Positions 1 to 6,905 of a stretch of 64,000 nt of DNA are shown here, piece by piece (positions within the stretch are counted from its first letter, which is position 1; each line of letters starts with the position of its first letter). The notes under the pieces are model-generated. The model had not been told where the DNA came from. It was given only the letters and a program-made list of their open reading frames with translations, and did not search any database. The translations under genes and the position numbers were made by a program. The DNA comes from Erinaceus europaeus (lineage: Eukaryota > Chordata > Mammalia > Eulipotyphla > Erinaceidae): contig NW_026647561.1 in NCBI RefSeq assembly GCF_950295315.1, forward strand, positions 85,001 to 149,000, in the 5' to 3' direction.

Positions 1-85
1 TTTGACATAGACTCTGGCTCTGACACCAGCGGTCTCAAGTACCCCTAGATGGTACTCTGCCTCTACAAAACCAATACATTGAGCT

Positions 86-194
86 ATCCATGCATCCATC
101 CATCCACCCATCAATCTATACATCCATCCATCCATCCATCCATGCATCCATCCATCCAGCCAGCCAGCCATCCATCCATCCATCCATCCATCCA
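86..194 (+). repeat. CATC/AGCC compound microsatellite (unit 1)
   Basis: Tetranucleotide tract of CATC repeats broken by ACCC, AATCTATA, one TGCATC and a short AGCC run. AGCC copy number varies from 1 to 4 and CATC copy number varies independently, so it is a good tag for individual units. The translated tract (HPSI repeats on the plus strand, MDGW repeats on the minus strand) is not a gene. Confidence 0.95.
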
Positions 195-480
195 CCAGTC
201 AACCAAGCTAAGTACAAAAGGAGATCTCTCCTTGAATGGTGAAGACAAACCAGGATGCATAGGTAGGTTGCAAAGGGGCGAGTTCGGCTGAATAGGGCAG
301 AGGGGCTGAACCAGGGAATGTGTTGGGGGGTGTGGGTGTGGTGAGCTGGAGATCTGTGAGTTGGGTCACCTCTGGGGCAGGGAGGGGGTGGAAGGGGTTG
401 CGAACAGCTGTCACTGGAGAACCATCACAAGTGCTGGAGCTGTTGAGCAGGGCACCCGCAAGAGAAGACAGACAAAGGAG
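195..480 (+). other. Unique segment of the unit, G-rich
   Basis: Not recognised as a known repeat or gene. It holds an inverted repeat, AAGGAGA-TC-TCTCCTT, at 218-233 (7-bp arms, 2-bp spacer). It becomes G-rich from about 320, with runs such as TTGGGGGGTGTGGGTGTGG. No splice or coding pattern supports an exon. Confidence 0.5.
374..397 (+). other. G-quadruplex motif
   Basis: Four G-runs of 4, 3, 5 and 4 bases separated by loops CA, A and TGGAA fit the G3+N1-7 pattern. Every unit has it. In units 3 and 6 the last run is shortened to three G, which still fits. Confidence 0.6.
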
Positions 481-481
481 A

Positions 482-580
482 GAAGCAAAGTGCAGAGGAG
501 AGGAGAGGGGAGAGGATGGTGAGGGCAGGAGAGGACAGGAGAGGACAGGAGAGGACAGGAGTGGAGGGGACCTGAGAAAC
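482..580 (+). repeat. Purine-rich minisatellite (GAGGACAGGA decamer)
   Basis: Almost pure purine strand. Three perfect GAGGACAGGA decamers at 531-560 are preceded by one imperfect copy (GAGGGCAGGA, 521-530) and by looser GAGGA repeats. Copy number is constant in all units, unlike the microsatellites. The opposite strand gives a Ser/Pro/Leu-rich open frame that is a composition artefact. Confidence 0.85.
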
Positions 581-870
581 CTACCTGGACAAAGGCAACA
601 TACAGACATCCAGGAGGGCAGGCAGGCATGCAGGCAGCTCTGGCCTGGGCTCCCTGGATCCCGGGCACAACTCCACCTGTCTTCTCTTGGCTGCCAGCCC
701 TTAGGTCCCTTGTCGGTCAGCACTGGCTTCCCATCCTTCCGTCCCTCTGTGTCAGGGCCCAGGCGTCTGGGCGCTGCTGGCTGACCGAGTGGCAGGGCAG
801 TTGGGCTGCCCAGTGCCAGTGTGGCCAGCACAGAATGCCAGGGGCTAGGACATCACAGAGGGCTCCTGTG
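581..870 (+). other. GC-rich unique segment
   Basis: I recognise no repeat family, RNA or gene here. It contains a short GGCAGGCAGGCATGCAGGCA stretch near 616-636. Long frames are open on both strands because the DNA is stop-poor. No homology to a known protein is apparent by eye. Confidence 0.4.
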
Positions 871-943
871 GTTGCTAGGCCACGGGGACCCCGCCCATCC
901 AGTTGACCAGCAGCCATGACCCCCACTCTCAACTTGACCTTGA
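871..943. promoter_or_regulatory. Candidate promoter/enhancer cluster: X-box, GC box, NR half-site
   Basis: Seen: GTTGCTAGGCCAC at 871-883, which fits an RFX X-box with one mismatch in its right half; CCCCGCCC at 889-896, a GC box of the Sp/KLF type; and TGACCTTGA at 935-943, whose reverse complement TCAAGGTCA is the consensus extended half-site of ESRR and NR5A receptors. Known: these motifs occur in promoters and enhancers of mammalian genes. Inferred: the roughly 70-bp cluster may be a promoter or enhancer. No TATA box or clear initiator is seen. The cluster is kept in all units, though that follows from array homogeneity. Confidence 0.35.
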
Positions 944-1270
944 GGGGTGGTGGCCAGCCACCAGAGCCAGAGCCCCAGGCCAAAGCAGGTGCAGGTCAGC
1001 CGGGCCAAGGGGTTATGGGCAGATTGGTGTGTGTCTGGGCATGGGGCTGGCATCTGAGATCCAGGGCTGGGGACCAAGGTCCGCCAGGCCCCTGTCCCAC
1101 CATTTGCACTGACACACAGTCTTGCTGACTGACTGACAGTCCCCGCCCCAGAGATACCCACACCAGGTCCCTGGGTGCCCTGAGCTGCCCCGGAGGATTG
1201 GTGGGTGCCTGCCTGGACACATGCCTCCGTAAGGGAGGCCTCTATTAATCCCATTGCCTACTGATAGCTG
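944..1270 (+). other. GC-rich unique segment with CTGA repeat
   Basis: No gene recognised. TGCTGACTGACTGACAG at 1123-1139 is a short CTGA repeat whose start resembles a MAF half-site. A second GC box, CCCCGCCCC, lies near 1141-1149. Confidence 0.4.
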
Positions 1271-1393
1271 CCCTCCTGCCCCTCCTCTTCCTCCTGCTCC
1301 TCCTCCTCCTCCTCCTCTTCTTCCTCCTCCTCCTCCTCCTCCTCCTCCTCCTCCTCCTCCTCCACCTCCTCCTCCTTCTCTTCCTCATCCTCA
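1271..1393 (+). repeat. CCT polypyrimidine tract, possible triplex-forming DNA
   Basis: About 120 bp of CCT triplets with TTC interruptions and a CCACC break. The plus strand is nearly pure pyrimidine. Length and interruption pattern vary: extra TTC in units 2 and 5, CCTCTTCCTCCTGC in units 1, 11 and 14, the shortest form in units 13 and 16, and a phase shift in unit 6. Such homopurine-homopyrimidine tracts can form H-DNA in supercoiled DNA. The poly-Pro or poly-Ser/Glu frames through it are not real proteins. Confidence 0.9.
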
Positions 1394-2098
1394 GAAGGAC
1401 TCACTCAGGGCCCTTGGTCTAGGCAAGCCAGGGCTGCTGCTCTGGCTGCTGCAGCTTCTATCCAGTGGGTGGGTGCAGGAATCTGTTCCTGTCAATCCCT
1501 GGTTCCTGGGACCTTCCACGCCTCCAGCTCCCCCCACTCTCTACTCCAGACCCCTCCACAAGGATGCCCCCTTTCCCCTTGCCCTCTCTCCCCAGGCTCC
1601 CCAACTAACATCTACTGTGTGCCTCCCTGCACTACTTTACTGCCACCCTGCTTCTGCGCTTCAGCCCTGGGGGCCCAGAGCCAGCCCAGCTGCCATCTCA
1701 CCGTCCAGCAGGGGGACCTGCCCTAACCCCCTGCCACCACACCCACACACACTGCCCTGCACACACTCACGGGCTCCCGTGCCTGCAGCCTGCCTCTGAA
1801 ACAGTCTCCTTCTGCCCCCTAGCCCCCTTACAGCCTCTGCCACGGCCCCCCACAGACACCTGGGCATGAGCAGCACAGACATGCAACAAGCTCCACTCGC
1901 CCCTACTCCATTTGCTCTATGGTTGGTCAAGAACCTTTTTTGCATGCTGTAGGGGAGGGAGTTGAGAAAGTCCAATGTCCTGGGGAGCAAGAACTGCAAA
2001 CAGTCCATCTACAATGTAACATTTGGTTCTCAGGCCGCCCAATCCCTAGTGCGCTGTGCAGACTTTTGACTGGCAAAAACACTCCATCTGAGAGTGAG
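1394..2098 (+). other. GC-rich to AT-neutral unique segment
   Basis: Apart from the CTCF-like core I recognise no gene or repeat. A CA-rich stretch (CACCCACACACACTG) lies near 1740-1755. Frames of 85, 115 and 181 codons overlap here on both strands, and none has protein-like composition I can place. Confidence 0.4.
1705..1717 (+). promoter_or_regulatory. CTCF-like core motif (present in every unit)
   Basis: CCAGCAGGGGGAC fits the CTCF core consensus CCASYAGRKGGC at 11 of 12 positions; the last C is A. Equivalent sites are at 5176, 8619, 12096, 15581, 19025, 22502, 25966, 29426, 32886, 36324, 39799, 43248, 46686, 50167, 53612, 57069, 60515 and 63963 (starts). All 19 are identical and in the same orientation. 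In units 13 and 16-19 the flank two bases upstream changes from ACCGT to ACTGT, removing a CpG next to the site. Binding is inferred from the motif only. Confidence 0.45.
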
Positions 2099-2219
2099 AT
2101 CTGGCTGGGCTAGTGGCTCTTTCTGTGGACTAGGACACAGAAAGACAGGGTTTTCAGGTTCAAAACCTGTACTTCCCAGAAGATGGTCATTCGCTACGGG
2201 TAAAAAAAAAAAAAAAAAA
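2099..2219 (+). mobile_element. SINE-1: short tRNA-like SINE with pure A-tail
   Basis: TGGGCTAGTGGCT (2106-2118) resembles a pol III A box of the tRNA-Glu type. GGTTCAAAACC (2157-2167) is a near-perfect B box, 39 nt further on, which is normal tRNA spacing. The element ends in an uninterrupted A-run (2202-2219). The A-run varies from 16 to 37 between units. I see no clear target-site duplication, so the 5' limit is approximate. Family not named. Confidence 0.6.
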
Positions 2220-2537
2220 GGTTTTTTATTTATTATTTTTCCCCCTGCCTGGGTAACCTGTCTGCTGCTTGTTTCTCAGTGGAAAAAGGGAAAGATCTTT
2301 TTTGGAGGGAAAAGGACCAAAATGCAGGCAGGTGGACTCCGTGGACGGTGGATGGGGAGTTTACTCCTGCCCTGGCACTAGAGCCCCAGCTGCTGTTCCA
2401 GGTGCTCTCTGATACCAGAGATCTCCGTGTGTCGTGTCATGACACTGTCTCCAGGACTGACCCTCAGGATAAGGAGATTTTAAACGAGGCAGGTCATATT
2501 GCCTTCAAAAGTAAATCCAGGGAGGTTTGGCTGTATG
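2220..2537 (+). other. Unrecognised segment between SINE-1 and SINE-2
   Basis: Starts with GGTTTTTTATTTATT directly after the A-run, so A-run and T-run could pair as a hairpin in single-stranded DNA or RNA. The rest is mixed sequence that may be an old repeat. I cannot assign it. A 126-codon plus-strand frame crosses it into SINE-2, which argues against a gene. Confidence 0.4.
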
Positions 2538-2802
2538 TCAGAGGGTTAAGGCCTTGTGGCGCTCTCAAAAAGAGGGGACAGGTGGAAGGGTCTGGGGTCT
2601 GGTGCCCAGACCCCCACCTGCAGGGGAGTCGCTTTACAGGGTGTGAAGCTGGTCTTTAGGGGCTCTATCTTTCTCTCCCACTCTGTATTTCCCCTGCTCT
2701 CTCCTTTTCTCTGTGTCTGATGCAAGGTCAAAACAACAACAACAACCACAACAATAACCACCACAGTGACCAAGCAACAAGGGCAGCGAAAGGGGAATAA
2801 AA
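2538..2802 (+). mobile_element. SINE-2: tRNA-derived SINE, hedgehog-like
   Basis: Diverged tRNA-like head with GGGTTAAGGCC and GTGGCGC, then CCCACCTGCAGGGGAGTCGC, a CT-rich body (CTATCTTTCTCTCCC), a CAA-rich tail region and AACAAGGGCAGCG followed by GGGGAATAAAA. From memory this order matches an abundant tRNA-derived SINE of Erinaceidae, of the class that carries AATAAA. The head is degraded (the B box is not intact), so this is an old, inactive copy that was in the unit before amplification. Confidence 0.65.
2796..2801 (+). terminator. Candidate polyadenylation signal AATAAA in SINE-2
   Basis: AATAAA at the SINE-2 end is followed within 30 nt by GGGGCTGTGGATTATTTGTGG, a GT-rich stretch that could act as a downstream element. 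If the unit is transcribed on the plus strand from the region near 870-950, this would end a transcript of about 1.9 kb. No transcript is shown by the sequence. Confidence 0.3.
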
Positions 2803-3034
2803 GAGTGCAGGGGCTGTGGATTATTTGTGGCGCAGGCACTGAGCTGAGGCAATAACCCCTTGAGGCAATCAATCAATCAATCAACGAATAAGTAATACAG
2901 GTAACAGAGATGTATCTGTCCCTGTGTGCTTCCAGAGTTAATGTAAATGCACTTTTGTTTATTTCTTCATTTATTTATTACCTTGCCACGAGAATTTCTT
3001 TTCATTGCTAAAAAAAAAGTGTCCCATCAAGGGT
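2803..3034 (+). other. AT-rich spacer with AATC microsatellite
   Basis: Contains AATC x4 at 2867-2882 and TTTATTTCTTCATTTATTTA near 2956-2975, ending in a short A-run (3009-3018) just before SINE-3. The A-run is two bases shorter in unit 7 and one shorter in units 16 and 18. No gene seen. Confidence 0.6.
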
Positions 3035-3270
3035 ACCAGGTGGTGCCACACCCAGTTAAGCACTCATGTTACAATGCAGGGGGACTGGGCTTCAAGACCC
3101 TGGTCCCCACCTGCCGGGGGAAGTCTTTACAAGTGGTGCAGAAATGCTACAGGTGACTCTCTCTGTGTCACAAACTCTCTATCCCTCCCTTCCCTCTCAA
3201 TTCCTGTCTATTTATTCCAGTAAATAATCAAGAAAATTGAAAGTAAAAAAAGAAAAAGGAAAAGGAAATA
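3035..3270 (+). mobile_element. SINE-3: second tRNA-derived SINE, hedgehog-like
   Basis: Head ACCAGGTGGTGCCACACCCA with GTTAAGCACTCATGTTACAA, a B-box-like GGGCTTCAAGACC, then CCCACCTGCCGGGGGAAGTC, a CT-rich body, CCAGTAAATAATCAAG and a purine/A-rich tail. From memory it matches a second abundant Erinaceid tRNA-derived SINE, with visible divergence. It differs from SINE-2 in head and tail but shares the CCCACCTGC...GGGG motif, so the two are related families. Confidence 0.65.
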
Positions 3271-3384
3271 TTCCACTACTTCAATGGGGCTACTCAGGAC
3301 AATGCTTTCCTTGTTAAGATCCTCATAGCATACCATATGCAGAAAGGCAAAGACGCCATGTATTTTTTAACCCAGTTTTTATAT

Positions 3385-3423
<39 letters not shown>

Positions 3424-3468
3424 TTAAGTGCTTATTCATTTTTGTTATTGATGAATTAATGTTTTACA
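3271..3468 (+). repeat. Unit end with TTTA microsatellite
   Basis: TTTA x10 at 3384-3423 in this unit. Copy numbers for units 1-18 are 10, 2, 7, 10, 2, 7, 6, 7, 6, 4, 6, 4, 4, 6, 4, 4, 4, 4. The series shows the three-unit periodicity directly. The flanking DNA is AT-rich and holds no gene I can see. Confidence 0.9.
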
Positions 3469-6400
3469 TTTGACATAGACTCTGGCTCTGACACCAGCGG
3501 TCTCAAGTACCCCTAGATGGTACTCTGCCTCTACAAAACCAATACATTGAGCTATCCATGCATCCATCCATCCACCCATCAATCTATACATCCATCCATC
3601 CATCCATCCATGCATCCATCCATCCAGCCAGCCATCCATCCATCCATCCATCCATCCATCCACCAGTCAACCAAGCTAAGTACAAAAGGAGATCTCTCCT
3701 TGAATGGTGAAGACAAACCAGGATGCATAGGTAGGTTGCAAAGGGGCGAGTTCGGCTGAATAGGGCAGAGGGGCTGAACCAGGGAATGTGTTGGGGGGTG
3801 TGGGTGTGGTGAGCTGGAGATCTGTGAGTTGGGTCACCTCTGGGGCAGGGAGGGGGTGGAAGGGGTTGCGAACAGCTGTCACTGGAGAACCATCACAAGT
3901 GCTGGAGCTGTTGAGCAGGGCACCCGCAAGAGAAGACAGACAAAGGAGAGAAGCAAAGTGCAGAGGAGAGGAGAGGGGAGAGGATGGTGAGGGCAGGAGA
4001 GGACAGGAGAGGACAGGAGAGGACAGGAGTGGAGGGGACCTGAGAAACCTACCTGGACAAAGGCAACATACAGACATCCAGGAGGGCAGGCAGGCATGCA
4101 GGCAGCTCTGGCCTGGGCTCCCTGGATCCCGGGCACAACTCCACCTGTCTTCTCTTGGCTGCCAGCCCTTAGGTCCCTTGTCGGTCAGCACTGGCTTCCC
4201 ATCCTTCCGTCCCTCTGTGTCAGGGCCCAGGCGTCTGGGCGCTGCTGGCTGACCGAGTGGCAGGGCAGTTGGGCTGCCCAGTGCCAGTGTGGCCAGCACA
4301 GAATGCCAGGGGCTAGGACATCACAGAGGGCTCCTGTGGTTGCTAGGCCACGGGGACCCCGCCCATCCAGTTGACCAGCAGCCATGACCCCCACTCTCAA
4401 CTTGACCTTGAGGGGTGGTGGCCAGCCACCAGAGCCAGAGCCCCAGGCCAAAGCAGGTGCAGGTCAGCCGGGCCAAGGGGTTATGGGCAGATTGGTGTGT
4501 GTCTGGGCATGGGGCTGGCATCTGAGATCCAGGGCTGGGGACCAAGGTCCGCCAGGCCCCTGTCCCACCATTTGCACTGACACACAGTCTTGCTGACTGA
4601 CTGACAGTCCCCGCCCCAGAGATACCCACACCAGGTCCCTGGGTGCCCTGAGCTGCCCCGGAGGATTGGTGGGTGCCTGCCTGGACACATGCCTCCGTAA
4701 GGGAGGCCTCTATTAATCCCATTGCCTACTGATAGCTGCCCTCCTGCCCCTCCTCCTCCTCCTGCTCCTCCTCCTCCTCCTCCTCTTCTTCTTCCTCCTC
4801 CTCCTCCTCCTCCTCCTCCTCCTCCTCCTCCTCCACCTCCTCCTCCTTCTCTTCCTCATCCTCAGAGGGACTCACTCAGGGCCCTTGGTCTAGGCAAGCC
4901 AGGGCTGCTGCTCTGGCTGCTGCAGCTTCTATCCAGTGGGTGGGTGCAGGAATCTGTTCCTGTCAATCCCTGGTTCCTGGGACCTTCCACGCCTCCAGCT
5001 CCCCCCACTCTCTACTCCAGACCCCTCCACAAGGATGCCCCCTTTCCCCTTGCCCTCTCTCCCCAGGCTCCCCAACTAACATCTACTGTGTGCCTCCCTG
5101 CACTACTTTACTGCCACCCTGCTTCTGCGCTTCAGCCCTGGGGGCCCAGAGCCAGCCCAGCTGCCATCTCACCGTCCAGCAGGGGGACCTGCCCTAACCC
5201 CCTGCCACCACACCCACACACACTGCCCTGCACACACTCACGGGCTCCCGTGCCTGCAGCCTGCCTCTGAAACAGTCTCCTTCTGCCCCCTAGCCCCCTT
5301 ACAGCCTCTGCCACGGCCCCCCACAGACACCTGGGCATGAGCAGCACAGACATGCAACAAGCTCCACTCGCCCCTACTCCATTTGCTCTATGGTTGGTCA
5401 AGAACCTTTTTTGCATGCTGTAGGGGAGGGAGTTGAGAAAGTCCAATGTCCTGGGGAGCAAGAACTGCAAACAGTCCATCTACAATGTAACATTTGGTTC
5501 TCAGGCCGCCCAATCCCTAGTGCGCTGTGCAGACTTTTGACTGGCAAAAACACTCCATCTGAGAGTGAGATCTGGCTGGGCTAGTGGCTCTTTCTGTGGA
5601 CTAGGACACAGAAAGACAGGGTTTTCAGGTTCAAAACCTGTACTTCCCAGAAGATGGTCATTCGCTACGGGTAAAAAAAAAAAAAAAAGGTTTTTTATTT
5701 ATTATTTTTCCCCCTGCCTGGGTAACCTGTCTGCTGCTTGTTTCTCAGTGGAAAAAGGGAAAGATCTTTTTTGGAGGGAAAAGGACCAAAATGCAGGCAG
5801 GTGGACTCCGTGGACGGTGGATGGGGAGTTTACTCCTGCCCTGGCACTAGAGCCCCAGCTGCTGTTCCAGGTGCTCTCTGATACCAGAGATCTCCGTGTG
5901 TCGTGTCATGACACTGTCTCCAGGACTGACCCTCAGGATAAGGAGATTTTAAACGAGGCAGGTCATATTGCCTTCAAAAGTAAATCCAGGGAGGTTTGGC
6001 TGTATGTCAGAGGGTTAAGGCCTTGTGGCGCTCTCGAAAAGAGGGGACAGGTGGAAGGGTCTGGGGTCTGGTGCCCAGACCCCCACCTGCAGGGGAGTCG
6101 CTTTACAGGGTGTGAAGCTGGTCTTTAGGGGCTCTATCTTTCTCTCCCACTCTGTATTTCCCCTGCTCTCTCCTTTTCTCTGTGTCTGATGCAAGGTCAA
6201 AACAACAACAACAACCACAACAATAACCACCACAGTGACCAAGCAACAAGGGCAGCGAAAGGGGAATAAAAGAGTGCAGGGGCTGTGGATTATTTGTGGC
6301 GCAGGCACTGAGCTGAGGCAATAACCCCTTGAGGCAATCAATCAATCAATCAACGAATAAGTAATACAGGTAACAGAGATGTATATGTCCCTGTGTGCTT

Positions 6401-6905
6401 CCAGAGTTAATGTAAATGCACTTTTGTTTATTTCTTCATTTATTTATTACCTTGCCACGAGAATTTCTTTTCATTGCTAAAAAAAAAGTGTCCCATCAAG
6501 GGTACCAGGTGGTGCCACACCCAGTTAAGCACTCATGTTACAATGCAGGGGGACTGGGCTTCAAGACCCTGGTCCCCACCTGCCGGGGGAAGTCTTTACA
6601 AGTGGTGCAGAAATGCTACAGGTGACTCTCTCTGTGTCACAAACTCTCTATCCCTCCCTTCCCTCTCAATTCCTGTCTATTTATTCCAGTAAATAATCAA
6701 GAAAATTGAAAGTAAAAAAAGAAAAAGGAAAAGGAAATATTCCACTACTTCAATGGGGCTACTCAGGACAATGCTTTCCTTGTTAAGATCCTCATAGCAT
6801 AGCATATGCAGAAAGGCAAAGACGCCATGTATTTTTTAACCCAGTTTTTATATTTATTTATTAAGTGCTTATTCATTTTTGTTATTGATGAATTAATGTT
6901 TTACA
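3469..6905 (+). repeat. Unit 2 (3437 bp), near-twin of unit 5
   Basis: AGCC x2, A-run 16 (5673-5688), TTTA only x2, which makes this one of the shortest units. CTCF-like core 5176-5188, SINE-2 6007-6271, SINE-3 6504-6739. The CCT tract has the extra-TTC form (CTTCTTCTTCC) shared with unit 5. The only length difference I find from unit 5 is one CCT triplet. Confidence 0.95.

Larger units (their letters stand above)
1..3468 (+). repeat. Unit 1 (3468 bp), mosaic unit
   Basis: Complete unit used as the reference for the internal elements listed below. AGCC x3, A-run 18 (2202-2219), TTTA x10. The first half carries the CCTCTTCCTCCTGC form of the CCT tract and CAGAAGGACTC, both otherwise found only in units 11 and 14. 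The second half carries CTCAAAAAG (near 2565), GTATCTGTCC (near 2915) and CATACCATATG (near 3330), otherwise found only in unit 4. The unit therefore joins two lineages. Confidence 0.95.

Noticed and set aside
86..194. CRISPR-like regular repeat spacing.
   Set aside because: The repeat is a pure tetranucleotide tract without spacers, in a mammalian context.
218..233. Small inverted repeat AAGGAGA-TC-TCTCCTT as an operator or terminator.
   Set aside because: Seven-bp arms with a 2-bp spacer are expected by chance in a unit this long, and no function is suggested by its neighbours.
49..291. HPSI-repeat and MDGW-repeat frames that look like repeat proteins.
   Set aside because: They are translations of the CATC tetranucleotide microsatellite.
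320..784. 154-codon plus-strand frame found in all units.
   Set aside because: It is antisense to the 207-codon frame over the same stop-poor GC-rich DNA, and its sequence is Arg/Gly/Glu-rich from the decamer repeat.
208..831. 207-codon minus-strand open frame, repeated in every unit, the longest frame in the window.
   Set aside because: It runs through the purine minisatellite (Ser/Pro/Leu low complexity) and overlaps long frames in other phases on the plus strand. Its conservation reflects copying of whole units, not selection on a protein. I recognise no domain.
1123..1139. MAF/AP-1 site in TGCTGACTGACTGACAG.
   Set aside because: Only a half-site match, and the sequence is better explained as a short CTGA repeat.
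1254..1799. 181-codon plus-strand frame with a long proline run.
   Set aside because: The proline run is the CCT microsatellite. The frame shifts with the phase of the tract (poly-Ser in unit 6), and unit 15 breaks it with one inserted G, so nothing keeps it open.
2106..2167. Functional tRNA gene suggested by A- and B-box matches.
   Set aside because: No acceptor-stem pairing or anticodon arm that I can fold by eye, and the A-tail identifies it as a SINE.
1..3468. Possible D4Z4/DUX4-type unit because of the similar unit length.
   Set aside because: No frame resembles a homeodomain, and no single frame is longer than 207 codons.
5565..6128. 187-codon frame in unit 2 (also in units 5, 7, 14 and 18).
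   Set aside because: It exists only when the SINE-1 A-run has a length that keeps phase, gives a poly-Lys stretch, and ends inside SINE-2. It is a chance join of two frames.
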